64,000 nucleotides of DNA from Lysinibacillus sp. SGAir0095 (GCF_005491425.1 NZ_CP028083.1:1388001-1452000); one strand, 5' to 3'. Shown: positions 25,694-34,582, counted from the stretch's first letter. Numbers and translations: made by a program. The notes: a model not told the origin generated them from the letters alone.

Positions 25694-27157
25694 TTAATAA
25701 GTGGTTACCTTGGCTACTTTTTGAGCCGTGTAAATCCAGCGCTGCCACCAGGAGAGGTTGTCCTGATATTCTTCCACATCAAGAGTGTAGAGGGCATCTT
25801 CATTCTTCCAAAGTCGTTCAAAATATCGTTCCATATCCAAGGCGAGCGCGCTATCATTTGGAGCGAGAATGCGTACGTTATTTTCCAGGTTGTAATTCTC
25901 CAATGTTCGTTCCGTATAGTTGGCAGAACCGCTTGATATGATTGTTTGTTCCGCTGTTTGAATCCAGATGGCTTTTGTATGGTATTGGCCGACTACGGTG
26001 TTGTACCAGCGAATGTTGATTTGTTCTTTTGTATCCTCAAGCAGTTCGTTCACAACCGGTCGATTCGGCAGACCGGACTTTTTCTGGCCGAATGAGTTTT
26101 CATTTGGGTCTAGGATCATATTCACCTGCACGTCCCGGTTTGCCGCATCTGTTAAGGCGTTGACAATGTCGCGATGAGCAATAAAGAACATGCCAATCCA
26201 AATTTTATCTCCTGCTTTTGTCGCAGTTAGATCTTCAAGCAAGGCGTCCAAAATTTTCTTCTCGGTCAAATATTGTACAGCATACTGGCCGTCACCTTGC
26301 TGGGTTATATCAGCCCTCGGCAATTTCGGACCATCCGACATGAGCGATACCGCTTCTTCTGCCTCCAGTATATCGTTTATGACGGACCCCGTTACTTTCA
26401 AACCAAGATTTCCGTGGAAGCCACTTGCATCATGTGGGTTGGATGATGTAATAATCGCTTCCTTTTCCGAAACGGCCGCTTTGCGATGGTTGGCTTTCAC
26501 GTTGAGCAGTTCCAAATAGGAAGATACGGTCATTTTTGGTGCTTTGCTTGACATGGCGTTGGCAATCCATCCTTTGTCGTCGTGGTCGAACCATTGAAAA
26601 ATTAATCGGTATAAGCCTGAATAAATCGGCGTGGAATCCCGCAGCTGCTCTAAATCGGTGTAAACAATTTCTACCCCGGCTTCACGCATCTTCTTGAACC
26701 ACGGGGTTTCATAGGAGTCATAGCCCTTATTGAGCGGATCGGTGATGAAAACAACCGGCATATCGGGGTTGTTTTTCTTTTTTTCGGCAAGCTTGTCAGA
26801 GAGGATATTCGCGATTGGCGGGAAATCTTCTTTTTCATCGAAATACCCATCCATCAAAAAGAAATCCACCACCACAAACTGTTCGGCTTCATCAATCAAT
26901 GTATAAACTTCATCAAAAATATGATTCTCATGTTTCCGATTGCTCCCTTCCTGGTCTTGCGCATAAGTTAAATCTGTTAGCATTTCAATATTGTTTGTTC
27001 TGTGCAAGTCTCCTTCATAGGAAATGTCTTCCGGCAAAGGTTTATATGTATGCCATAACATTTCTCCTATATATAGCAAAATCAAAAGAAGTATAAGAGC
27101 GCTTATAACTTTATTTCTGCGACTCCAGCTGTTCCATTTCTTCTGAACTTTTTTCAT
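25694..27157 (-). CDS. Phospholipase D-like domain membrane protein (cardiolipin synthase-like)
   Basis: A 487-residue protein with one N-terminal membrane helix (about 18-38), a periplasm-side body and two HKD motifs of the PLD superfamily. The first is NHRKAAVSEKEAIITSSNP near residue 230; the second is YHTKAIWIQTAEQTIISSGS near residue 400. Members transfer or hydrolyse phosphodiesters; the layout resembles cardiolipin synthase-type proteins but lacks two N-terminal helices. RBS TTGGAGG. Base composition is visibly more GC-rich than the neighbours, suggesting different origin or age. Stands alone. Confidence 0.82.
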   Translation of the reverse strand: MKKVQKKWNSWSRRNKVISALILLLILLYIGEMLWHTYKPLPEDISYEGDLHRTNNIEMLTDLTYAQDQEGSNRKHENHIFDEVYTLIDEAEQFVVVDFFLMDGYFDEKEDFPPIANILSDKLAEKKKNNPDMPVVFITDPLNKGYDSYETPWFKKMREAGVEIVYTDLEQLRDSTPIYSGLYRLIFQWFDHDDKGWIANAMSSKAPKMTVSSYLELLNVKANHRKAAVSEKEAIITSSNPHDASGFHGNLGLKVTGSVINDILEAEEAVSLMSDGPKLPRADITQQGDGQYAVQYLTEKKILDALLEDLTATKAGDKIWIGMFFIAHRDIVNALTDAANRDVQVNMILDPNENSFGQKKSGLPNRPVVNELLEDTKEQINIRWYNTVVGQYHTKAIWIQTAEQTIISSGSANYTERTLENYNLENNVRILAPNDSALALDMERYFERLWKNEDALYTLDVEEYQDNLSWWQRWIYTAQKVAKVTTY

Positions 27158-27245
27158 TGAAATTCCTCCAATACTCTTGTACTTTTAGTTCCCGTGAACA
27201 AGCAAAGTTAAACAGCGGTAGCTTGCATGGCGGCTGGTAATTTTT

Positions 27246-27404
27246 ATGAAAGTACTAGTGCTCCAAAAGATGAAAGATATCAAGTTAGAGGATGTAGAAA
27301 TATTAGGGGTTGTCGTTTATGGTACGAAGGATGAATTAAAAGAAATTCTTGAGAATCCTAGCATAAAAGCTTCTTCACTTGGAGGAGTCATTGAAAATTA
27401 TTAG
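27246..27404 (+). pseudogene. Anti-sigma regulator C-terminal fragment (Sigma_reg_C-like)
   Basis: A 52-residue frame, with ILGVVVYGTKDELKEILENP followed by KASSLGGVIENY. This matches the end of the sigma regulator C-terminal domain found on membrane-bound regulators next to ECF sigma genes. The membrane and N-terminal regions are missing, so it is a remnant. An upstream ATG with no RBS begins the frame. Confidence 0.55.
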
Positions 27405-27436
27405 GATAAAATGAAAGTAGTAATAACCTATATAAC

Positions 27437-28194
27437 ATGAGTGAAGGTACTCTGTATCCTGCATTAAAAAGACTTGAGAAAAAAATTTACTTCAATCTTA
27501 TTGGGAAAATTCTGCGAGTGGAGGAAGAAGGAAAAGATTTCTTGGAAGAGGGTTGGACTGATGAGGAATCCACTCAAAGAGCATTGAAAAGCTTCGGTGA
27601 ACAAAAATCATTAATTAATGGGTATCAGGAGGCCATATTTCCTTTCTATAGATTATATAAAATAGGCTCATGGATATTATTCGGTTTATATACATTAATT
27701 GTTTTGTATCACTTGCTAATAAAGAGAATTATTGTAAGACTATATGATTACATTATATGGGGAAGTAGTGCCCGTAATAATTTTTTCTTTTATCCAGAGA
27801 ATTCAAATGGTTACTTTGATATTAGGGTTTGGCAAGAAAATTCTAATCTCGTACCTTTTCAAAATATGTTTTTTTACTTAAATAATACTGAAAATTTATA
27901 CTTACGCGATATATTAAATAATACACTAGGGAATATTTTAATTTTCATACCTCTCGGTTTTTTCTTACCTATAATATTTAAAAGATATAAAAGGTCTTCA
28001 AAAGTAGTTATCATTTCAATCATGATCAGTCTTTCTTAGAAATTCTCCAATTTGCTTTGCAGCTTGGCCAATTTGATATAGACGATATTATCTTAAATGT
28101 TATTGGTAGCATAGTAGGCTATACAAGCATTAAGTTATGTTGTAGAATTTTGGTTTTTAGCAAAAATTTATATGTGCAAAAAACTACGAATTAA
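27437..28194 (+). pseudogene. Mosaic remnant: PadR-like start, permease-prefix region, VanZ-like domain
   Basis: The frame opens with SEGTLYPALKRLEKK, a piece of a PadR helix-turn-helix, then passes into a helical prefix domain (WTDEESTQRALKSFGEQKSL), three membrane helices, and a VanZ-like stretch (NTLGNILIFIPLGFFLPIIF). It stops at 28039; the rest of the VanZ domain (LEILQFALQLGQFDIDDIIL) continues in another frame to 28194, so about one base was lost near 28033. Two genes appear to have been fused and then frameshifted. VanZ-like proteins are linked to teicoplanin resistance or anchoring but this copy is broken. Confidence 0.65.
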
Positions 28195-28270
28195 CAAATC
28201 TGATGGTGTTTTATATTCTCAAGGGAAAGAGAAAGCTTAATTAGAAATATAATGCTTGTTCTTCAATAAA

Positions 28271-28301
28271 AGGTCAACCAGAAAAAAATCTGGCTGACCT
28301 T
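28271..28301 (+). terminator. Hairpin terminator
   Basis: AGGTCAACCAG-AAAAAAAT-CTGGCTGACCT, one mismatch in an 11-bp stem, with a weak T-rich tail. It follows the VanZ remnant. Confidence 0.65.
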
Positions 28302-28303
28302 AT

Positions 28304-28365
28304 ATTACAATCGGACGCTTTTCTTGAAAACAAGGAAAAGTGCTTTTTTATTAGGCTCTGTTAAA
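28304..28365 (+). repeat. Hairpin repeat copy, right arm decayed
   Basis: TACAATCGGACGCTTTTCTTGA-AAACAAGGAAAAGTGCTTT. The closing arm has become TTAGGCTCTG. An AAACTAACGCAACC element lies at 28430. Confidence 0.6.
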
Positions 28366-28492
28366 GTTTAATTTTGATATTACTTATAAAATGGATGGAA
28401 GTCACATTTTTATAATATTTTGCTTATTAAACTAACGCAACCCTATATTTTAAGTATAATTGTTCACAAACCTATTAATTAAATAGTTACAT

Positions 28493-28867
28493 CTACTTTT
28501 TTTCAATCGCCATACGCAAGTTCGAGATAACGCCAATAAGCAATACTAACGAACAAACCATTTTTTCAAAAGGTGTTCCAAACAATTGTTGTATAAATCC
28601 AAAAGACCAAAGTACAACAAAAAACCAACATATAACGGTTATTCCTCTTTTGTATTTATATAATTTAATTCTCCCAACAATCAACGTAAAAACTACTCCA
28701 ATAATAGAAATAACGATATTTATTACAGATATTGGTAGCTGTTCAGCGAATGATTCAGACCTTCCACCATTAACCCATGTGTATGGAATACTTTTGCTTA
28801 TAATAAGAAAGTGGATAAAGATAGTCAAAAAGTAAAAAATAATTCCCATAAATACAGCAGTTTTCAT
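28493..28867 (-). CDS. Four-helix membrane protein (124 aa)
   Basis: Hydrophobic segments at about residues 4-24, 47-68, 77-97 and 100-118 (MGIIFYFLTIFIHFLIIS, ISVINIVISIIGVVFTLIVG, ITVICWFFVVLWSFGFIQQL). No conserved motif recognised. Runs opposite to the orphan plus-strand genes. The start ATG lacks a strong RBS in the sequence I can see, which lowers confidence. Confidence 0.6.
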   Translation of the reverse strand: MKTAVFMGIIFYFLTIFIHFLIISKSIPYTWVNGGRSESFAEQLPISVINIVISIIGVVFTLIVGRIKLYKYKRGITVICWFFVVLWSFGFIQQLFGTPFEKMVCSLVLLIGVISNLRMAIEKK

Positions 28868-29031
28868 ATTAATTTTCCTGAGTTTTTCTAAAATAGAATC
28901 ACCTCATTTTTCTTCCTGTTTCAATTTTATGCGTTTAGTAATTGTTATAATCCTGTTTAATTGTTACCCAATGATAATTATGGCTAAAGAAATAAAGGAT
29001 AATCAATAGCAAAACTATAGCTGAAATACAG

Positions 29032-29394
29032 AAAGAAGTTGACTTTACCGTCTTATCTCCAACAAGAATTTCTCACGATTGGAAATTAGAAATCAAAACT
29101 TCTCCTTGGCTAATGCTGCATATATGGACTGCAAGGACACAAAATTGATGGTCTAATTGATTTGAGAAAAGGATTCGATTAATTTGTGACGGTTCACCCC
29201 ATAGTAAACAAGTTGATATAAACGGAAACATTGGATATTTTTGAAAATGGGGCAATAGCGGCAAAATAGATCATAATGGAGAACTTATCACTGGAGGGTT
29301 ACTTAGATGTGCCCAAGATGGTCCTTCTGTAGAAATGCTGAGTTACAGTTTATCTCAGAATCATATGTTAGAAATTGCAAGGTCAATGAAATAA
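29032..29394 (+). pseudogene. Decayed DUF4367-like protein
   Basis: Pieces of one protein appear in shifting frames: KEVDFTVLSPTRISHDWKLE, then CDGSPHSKQVDINGNIGYF, and finally GELITGGLLRCAQDGPSVEM to IARSMK. The pattern (a VDFTVL-P opening, a strand with W-N-G, and an SL..E...IA.S end) resembles DUF4367-type domains of anti-sigma-like lipoproteins. At least one frameshift and two stop codons (near 29145 and 29243) make it dead. The N-terminus is missing. Confidence 0.5.
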
Positions 29395-29397
29395 CAC

Positions 29398-29452
29398 TCT
29401 TCCACAATCGGGAGCGTTTATTTATTAACACGCTTTTTACTTTAAAGCTTAC
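29398..29452 (+). repeat. Hairpin repeat copy, shortened
   Basis: TTCCACAATCGGGAGCGTTTA with ACACGC, spacer TTTTTACTTTAAAG. The closing arm is absent. Confidence 0.55.
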
Positions 29453-29498
29453 TTAATTAAAGATAAAGGATCTTTTACTAAGGTTATTCCTTGTGTGT

Positions 29499-29702
29499 TT
29501 ATAAAAAATATATTAATCCAGCAAGCCCTAAAGAACTTAGTCCTACTAATCCAGAAATCATTCCTATCTTTGTTCTAAAATTCCTATGGTCTTCTGTTTC
29601 AGTATGAAAATTTGCCCTTTGTTGTTGTCCATCAGTCCAAGCGCCAATAAAAATACCGGAAATAATAATGCTAATGACGCCAACAATAAGAAATATATTC
29701 AT
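29499..29702 (-). CDS. DUF5316 family small membrane protein
   Basis: A 67-residue protein with two helices (FLIVGVISIIISGIFIGAW and GMISGLVGLSSLGLAGLIYF) joined by a polar loop TDGQQQRANFHTETEDHRNF. The GAW.DGQQQRANF..E loop is the mark of DUF5316. Function unknown. RBS AGAGGTACC is moderate. Confidence 0.75.
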   Translation of the reverse strand: MNIFLIVGVISIIISGIFIGAWTDGQQQRANFHTETEDHRNFRTKIGMISGLVGLSSLGLAGLIYFL

Positions 29703-29834
29703 CATTTAGGTACCTCTTCTAAATTCATTAATTTAATTACGTTTGAGAATATAAAAATGTTTCGCAGAATTTTACAGTTTTTCTCTATTAGATATAGCGA
29801 TAGAAGCAATATATTTAGTCAATTAAATAGCTAA

Positions 29835-29973
29835 TAGAAGGGTGTTCGTTATTAAACAATCGGGCGCATTTCGATACTGCACCCCAAAAGTTAGTTTTTC
29901 ACTTTAACTTTTGGGGTGGAGTTCACAATAAGAAGATCGCATTTTTCCGTTATAGGGCCATTTTATTGAATAA
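29835..29973 (+). repeat. Hairpin repeat copy interrupted by an IS-end insert
   Basis: GTTATTAAACAATCGGGCGCATTTC and the right half AATAAGAAGATCGCATTTTTCCG with GTTATAGGGCCATTTTATTG are separated by about 49 bp of IS-like sequence at the loop position. The left flank TAATAGAAG..GTTCGTTATT recurs at 32109 and 50920. Confidence 0.8.
29873..29921 (+). mobile_element. 49-bp MITE-like insert resembling the IS150-type left end
   Basis: ATACTGCACCCCAAAAGTTA and TAACTTTTGGGGTGGAG form an inverted repeat. The first part is nearly the same as the left end of the intact IS at 59251 (GGTACTGCACCCCAAAAGTT), including the internal palindrome next to it. It is flanked by TTC on both sides, a possible 3-bp target duplication. 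Boundaries are approximate. Confidence 0.6.
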
Positions 29974-30090
29974 AATATAATAAGTGAATTGGGTCTTTAT
30001 GCTGTTATAGAAATTAGTGATAATATAAAGTACTGTTCGTTATATTGTATTTTAAGAGAAAATCAAAGCATTTACTAGAAGGAGATAAAA

Positions 30091-30885
30091 ATGGAATTAC
30101 TGGATCGATTAATGAAGAACTCGAATTACTGGATACGTTTTGAATTAGGACTTATTCAATTAGAGGGTAAGGAATATTTTGCAGAAATACATCATCGAGC
30201 AACCACTATTTTCAACACTTTATTCGACAAAAATGATGAGATTTTAATGGTTAATTTCATAAGTAATCATATTGATTATAAAAAAAATAATCTGCCTAGA
30301 ATAATTCGATTTATACGTAATAAAAAAATGATTTACAGCTTGAAATGTAAAACGATTCCTTATGAATATGATGAAGAAGATATAGAAATGGAAACAAAAC
30401 AATACAGTTTAAACGTAAAAAAAGATGATATTCGCTTACGTTACCTTATTCAATCAATAAGCAATCAAGATTTTGCGTTGAAGCCTATGATTAACGGATC
30501 TATATATTTGTTAAATTTAACGAAAGAAACTGTATTTCATATGTATGATGATCGAGGATGTGATGTTTATAGTTTTGATGAAGAAAAGTTACTGCCTTTG
30601 TATAGTAATTTTAAAAATTGGATTCTAGACTATGACCGCATACAAATTGATCGTAAATTTGAACAAGGCTTATTCAATCTTTATGAAACATCTATAGAAA
30701 TGGAAGAAAGACTGGAATTAAACGAAAATAAGGTAAAGGAAATAGGTATTAACTTATTTCAGGTTAACACGTGTTACACCACCCATAAACTTGAAATTCC
30801 GAAAAAATATGCAGAAGAATGTCTAAGTGAGATGACACAAACAGGTTTAAAATTAATTTTGAACAGAAGGATAATGACATTATAA
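30091..30885 (+). CDS. DUF3885 domain protein
   Basis: A 264-residue protein. The C-terminal third, DRKFEQGLFNLYETSIEMEE to CYTTHKLEIPKKYAEECL, matches DUF3885. The N-terminal part (residues 1-130) holds a strand-rich region with IIRFIRNKKMIYSLKCKTIP; the middle has YLLNLTKETVFHMYDDRGCD, which is also found with DUF3885. Role unknown; the family is common among orphan and immunity-like proteins of Bacillus. RBS AGAAGGAGAT is excellent. It follows the IS-disrupted hairpin. Confidence 0.75.
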   Translation: MELLDRLMKNSNYWIRFELGLIQLEGKEYFAEIHHRATTIFNTLFDKNDEILMVNFISNHIDYKKNNLPRIIRFIRNKKMIYSLKCKTIPYEYDEEDIEMETKQYSLNVKKDDIRLRYLIQSISNQDFALKPMINGSIYLLNLTKETVFHMYDDRGCDVYSFDEEKLLPLYSNFKNWILDYDRIQIDRKFEQGLFNLYETSIEMEERLELNENKVKEIGINLFQVNTCYTTHKLEIPKKYAEECLSEMTQTGLKLILNRRIMTL

Positions 30886-31004
30886 TTAGTGCAACTAAGT
30901 TGGAGGCTCTAGCCCTTATCGATTATCAAAGTGAACTTATGACACTATATTCAAAAAAATATAAAGGGAAGTATAACGGGTGGTCAGTAATTAAAGCCTT
31001 TTAA
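30881..31004 (+). pseudogene. RraB-like domain fragment
   Basis: ATKLEALALIDYQSELMTLY followed by SKKYKGKYNGWSV resembles the C-terminal end of RraB-type (ribonuclease E inhibitor-like) domain proteins. It overlaps the last bases of the DUF3885 gene and has no start, so it is a scrap of an earlier gene brought next to it. Confidence 0.45.
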
Positions 31005-31160
31005 AACGAGAGTGATAAGGTTCAATAGCCAATAAATTAATGTTCAATGTTCTATTTATCGTAGTACTAACAAGGAGTTTAGTAAAAGAAGAAGTTGATT
31101 TCAATTAGAGAATCGAATTTTTTATTCTAAATTAAATAGACTATAACCACAGGTGAATTG

Positions 31161-31349
31161 ATGAATGGAACATATTTTTGGTCAAGTAATATGGTACTTA
31201 TAGATCTAGTAAGTCGAGAACGAATTGTTGAGGTTATTAACTATATTATCCAAAATAATGAACTTAATTCTGTTTTTGCTAGATGCTCCAATGTTGAAAA
31301 TGAAAACGACCATTTATATCCTGAAGGATTCTTTGTTCAAAAAATTTAA
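31161..31349 (+). CDS. Hypothetical protein (62 aa)
   Basis: Starts MNGTYFWSSNMVLIDLVSRE; an acidic helical protein (IVEVINYIIQNNELNSVFAR). CAGGTG precedes the ATG at 31161 by 5 bases. It may be a shortened version of a longer protein. ACTAATGTGGTGCTTTAG follows the stop by 20 bases. No family recognised. Confidence 0.45.
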   Translation: MNGTYFWSSNMVLIDLVSRERIVEVINYIIQNNELNSVFARCSNVENENDHLYPEGFFVQKI

Positions 31350-31368
31350 TAATTCGTCTCATTCTTCA

Positions 31369-31503
31369 TTAACTAATGTGGTGCTTTAGAAAAAAAATGA
31401 AATCATTTACAGCTCTTTCGTATTTCCTACTATTCAACAAACGGTCTCAATTCATTAATAAGGATTGTTTCTTTTCCGTTATAGGGCCATATTGTTGAAT
31501 GAC
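31369..31503 (+). repeat. AACTAAT element plus hairpin copy
   Basis: TTAACTAATGTGGTGCTTTAG at 31369, then CTATTCAACAAACGGTCTCAATTC, spacer CTTTTCCGTTATAGGGCC and ATATTGTTGAATGAC. About 45 bases separate the two elements. Confidence 0.7.
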
Positions 31504-31603
31504 AGTTTTAAAAGAAGGTATACACTTGAATTAATTGACAAGATTGTTGTAGAACAGAGGAATAAAAAATAAAATGAAAACGATGTGATAATAAGGAGAC
31601 GGA

Positions 31604-32086
31604 ATGAATAAAGTTGAATTTTTACAAAGTCTTGAAGAGGTTGTTGTAGCCCCTCTCTTTATAGGTAATAGTGTTGACGACCTCGACAAAGAAATTGAAA
31701 ATAATACTTGGTCAATTTCTATTAGTGGCGAATTAGCAACAAAGTTAATAGTAAAAGATTTTATCAATTTTTTCGAAAAAGTAATATCCAACAGAAGTGA
31801 ACAACTTAGAGATTCAAAAATTGGACACGATATGTTTTTATATGTTTGGTTTGATTGGCAATCTGCACAAATAAAGTTTAATTTAATATCAGATTATAAT
31901 CATGGCCTACCATTTAGCAGTGATATTGAAATTATAGATGAACTTAAACTAATCATTGCAGAATTTCTAAGGTTTCCATATCACGATGGTATTGAAATTG
32001 AAGTGATAACAGACGTAGATGAGGAAATAGAAGAGGATATTAGAAAAGAACTTTTGAAAGTATTCCTTTATAAAATAAACGGATAA
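31604..32086 (+). CDS. Hypothetical protein (160 aa)
   Basis: A soluble acidic protein, MNKVEFLQSLEEVVVAPLFI, with an alternation of helices and strands (FINFFEKVISNRSEQLRDSK, DMFLYVWFDWQSAQIKFNLI). RBS AAGGAGACGGA. Size and acidity are like those of bacterial immunity proteins, but I do not recognise the family. It lies between two hairpin copies. Confidence 0.65.
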   Translation: MNKVEFLQSLEEVVVAPLFIGNSVDDLDKEIENNTWSISISGELATKLIVKDFINFFEKVISNRSEQLRDSKIGHDMFLYVWFDWQSAQIKFNLISDYNHGLPFSSDIEIIDELKLIIAEFLRFPYHDGIEIEVITDVDEEIEEDIRKELLKVFLYKING

Positions 32087-32105
32087 TTATTCTTGAAATT
32101 AAACT

Positions 32106-32202
32106 AGCTAATAGAAGCTAATCGTTATTCAATTATAGGAGGCAATTCTTAGGTAGAAATTGTACTCTTTTTATGATTAGAACCATATTTTGTTGATTCA
32201 AG
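32106..32202 (+). repeat. Hairpin repeat copy
   Basis: CTAATAGAAGCTAATCGTTATTC, then AATTATAGGAGGCAATTCTTAG with GTAGAAATTGTACTC and GAACCATATTTTGTTG. The inner stem AATTCTTA..TAGAAATT is kept although the GGCGC motif has drifted. Confidence 0.7.
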
Positions 32203-32312
32203 ATCTTGATATCTTTGTTTAAGATTAGAAGTGGAAATGTACTGATATTTTACTCGAAGTAACAGGACAAGACTGCTTATCTAAACAAAATGTAGAATGA
32301 AGAGGGAGATAA

Positions 32313-32774
32313 ATGAAGTTTTTCACAAATGATGTAAATGATATGAACGGATATTTGGACCAATTAAAGCAAATAAGGTCACGCATTCATAATGATGCAT
32401 ATATGTTTTTTTCTTCTGATTCCTTTCACGATGCCCACATTTTTTCACTTAAAGTTAAAAATAAATCTAATCCTGATATTTAAAAGGAAGAAAATGACCC
32501 TACCTTAATTGAAGTACATTTTTTACACTCAAGTGGTGCGGAATACTTGGTTAAATGGATAGGTGTAAATAAATTCACTATGGATTATGACATTCAAAGA
32601 AATACTTATACTAATAGTAACGAAATAGCATTTGATGGTAAAAGAGGTATAGGTGATTGGATGGTCGATGAATTAACAGCTTATGATAGTGAATACCTTT
32701 GCCACGAGATATTGCTTGCTTCTAATACAACCATAATAATTCGCTTCAGAGATATTGAAGTGTTTAAGTTATAA
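32313..32774 (+). pseudogene. Hypothetical protein interrupted by one stop codon
   Basis: An ATG at 32313 with RBS AGAGGGAGAT opens a frame MKFFTNDVNDMNGYLDQLKQ that hits TAA at 32481, then continues in the same frame through YLVKWIGVNKFTMDYDIQRN to RFRDIEVFKL. The two halves give one 153-residue protein, so the frame is intact except for codon 57 (TAA, one change from AAA, CAA or GAA). Recent inactivation, read-through, or sequencing error are possible. No family recognised. Confidence 0.7.
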
Positions 32775-32780
32775 TATCTC

Positions 32781-32885
32781 TTTAACTAACAAGTGCTTAG
32801 TTAATAACATTCTTCAACAATCGGGTGCGTTTCTGTAAAAAGGATCAGCGCTCGTTTTCATTTAAGGGGCAGATTGTGGAGGAAC
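32781..32885 (+). repeat. AACTAAC element plus hairpin copy
   Basis: TTTAACTAACAAGTGCTTAG followed by TTAATAAC, then CTTCAACAATCGGGTGCGTTTC, AGGATCAGCGCTCGTTTTC and AAGGGGCAGATTGTGGAG. Confidence 0.8.
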
Positions 32886-33016
32886 GTTTTCACGTATTAA
32901 TGTGGAGTAATAATAACTAAGTAAGAAGGCTTACGGTTGAAATAAAGCGAGAGTATAAGACCTATATTAAATGATAATTAATAAAGTTAAATTGCTAAAA
33001 GTGAGGGTGTCAAACG

Positions 33017-33523
33017 TTGTTAAAGAAAAGGAAAGGTAAGATAAATGAAATTGTTTATAACAATACTGCTTACAATAACGGGAAGTTTAGACATTTCCCA
33101 ACTATTACAGGGTTAAAGTACATATTAGAAGAAATAATTAATTCCAATTCAACAACAGCTTACATCAGAATTACTCCATTTTATATAAATGAGCGATTGA
33201 ATCAACAAATTGAATTTGAAGAATATATGTTTTATCTAGAATGCAGAGACTGGATTGATAAGGAAGTTCTGAAAAAGCACATAAAAGAATGTATTAATGT
33301 TCCCGATAGACAAAGGCAACTTAATGATTTTGAACTAGGGGCAATCTTATATCCACTGTGCCAAAAAGAAGATACTACTTCATTTAAAAGTGCACTTGAG
33401 AAATACGAAGAATATTTAAATGAACTTCTCCTAAAAATGATGGAAATTGCAAAATCAGTAATGAATTTAAGTGAAGAACACTTGCCCTTTGGCTACTTCT
33501 GCTTCGAAATTCATAGTGAATAA
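33017..33523 (+). CDS. Hypothetical protein (168 aa)
   Basis: A soluble protein, LKKRKGKINEIVYNNTAYNN with FRHFPTITGLKYILEEIINS. TTG start with GAGGGTGTC upstream. Helical C-terminal half (KSALEKYEEYLNELLLKMME). No family recognised; placement between hairpin copies groups it with the orphan genes. Confidence 0.65.
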   Translation: MLKKRKGKINEIVYNNTAYNNGKFRHFPTITGLKYILEEIINSNSTTAYIRITPFYINERLNQQIEFEEYMFYLECRDWIDKEVLKKHIKECINVPDRQRQLNDFELGAILYPLCQKEDTTSFKSALEKYEEYLNELLLKMMEIAKSVMNLSEEHLPFGYFCFEIHSE

Positions 33524-33564
33524 AACCGTATGCCAATTTGTAGAGAATTTAATTGGTTATTTAC

Positions 33565-33628
33565 TCCACTTTCAGGCGCTTGGAAGGATTGCACTTAAAC
33601 TAATACGCGGAATAAGTTCAACAAAAAA
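33565..33628 (+). repeat. Degenerate hairpin and AACTAAT element
   Basis: TTTCAGGCGCTTGGAAGGATTG keeps little of the hairpin; it leads into CACTTAAACTAATACGCGG and AATAAGTTCAACAA, the leader element of the next gene. Confidence 0.5.
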
Positions 33629-33658
33629 ATACTAATTTAAAGGAGTTGAGGTAGGATA

Positions 33659-34252
33659 ATGAACATTGAAAAGGACATTCAAAGACAGTTTTATAATGTT
33701 TATAAAGGACTAATTGGTGTCTCAGAGTTCGAAGAATGGGTTTATAAAACACCAGAAATTGAGAATGTTTATGGTGTTGAGTTTTACTTCAACTTACTCG
33801 ATTTAAATTATAAAAGTAGATTTAGAAAAAATGATTTAGAAAAAGTTATTGCAACAAAAATCCAACTTGGGGAATTTGAACAGATTCGGGTTGTTTCGCT
33901 CTTGGAAAAAATAATTTATGAAGAAGATGATTTAGTAGATGTGTTAGAGCAAATATATGATGATTATTGTAGAGGATATTCGTTCCTAAGATATTTAGGG
34001 CTTAATTATGCAGCTGGAATTGGAGAACTTGATAGCTTACGACAAAAAGGTAAGTGGGATAACAAGATATTTGATAGTAAGCGAGTAATGGTAAGTAATA
34101 TAAAACCTAAAATGGTTTTAGAAGCGAGAAGATTGATATCCTTTTTTCAGATTGGACAATTAAGTATAACTGTAGAAAATAAGTATAATGATTTTCGAAC
34201 GGAAGAAGATAGGATAGAACTAAATAATATTGAAGAGATGTTTAATGATTAA
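33659..34252 (+). CDS. Hypothetical immunity-like protein (197 aa)
   Basis: NVYKGLIGVSEFEEWVYKTP followed by EIENVYGVEFYFNLLDLNYK resembles small immunity-like proteins that carry an FE.WVY...EL...G...Y..L..L.Y pattern. Mostly helical, soluble. RBS AAAGGAGTTGAGGTAGG gives a long SD. The assignment to immunity proteins is by composition and motif shape only. Confidence 0.6.
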   Translation: MNIEKDIQRQFYNVYKGLIGVSEFEEWVYKTPEIENVYGVEFYFNLLDLNYKSRFRKNDLEKVIATKIQLGEFEQIRVVSLLEKIIYEEDDLVDVLEQIYDDYCRGYSFLRYLGLNYAAGIGELDSLRQKGKWDNKIFDSKRVMVSNIKPKMVLEARRLISFFQIGQLSITVENKYNDFRTEEDRIELNNIEEMFND

Positions 34253-34289
34253 TTGTTGTTATGCTAAAGGTAGCAATAACTGAACTAAA

Positions 34290-34371
34290 CAATTTATTCC
34301 ATAATCTGGCGCGTTCTTGAAATAAGAAATGCGTCTTTCTTCATGAAAAGGGCCAGATTGTTGAATAACAA
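34290..34371 (+). repeat. Hairpin repeat copy, very well conserved
   Basis: ATTCCATAATCTGGCGCGTTCTT-GAAAT-AAGAAATGCGTC, spacer TTTCTTCATGAAAAGGGCC and AGATTGTTGAATAAC. Outer arms AATCTGGC/GCCAGATT are perfect. Useful for a covariance model. Confidence 0.85.
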
Positions 34372-34549
34372 TTACTAGGCAAAGTAGATTTGTGGAGGTT
34401 TACACTTAACTATTGAGTAACGGTAAATGCAGATTTACAACAATAGGCAATTCTGATTAGAACTGTAGTAATTACAGTTCCTTCTGAGAAATAAGGGATT
34501 ATTAGTCGAATAAGTAGTCTTAAGCGACCTAACCTACCTACAACATTTT

Positions 34550-34582
34550 GGAACAATCTGATAAGAGGTTGTTCCTTTTTCC
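34550..34582 (+). terminator. Terminator
   Basis: GGAACAA and TTGTTCC with a 13-base loop, then TTTTT. It insulates the sigma-factor operon. The stretch 34380-34550 holds another small stem (GAACTGTA/TACAGTTC) and no gene I can support. Confidence 0.65.
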
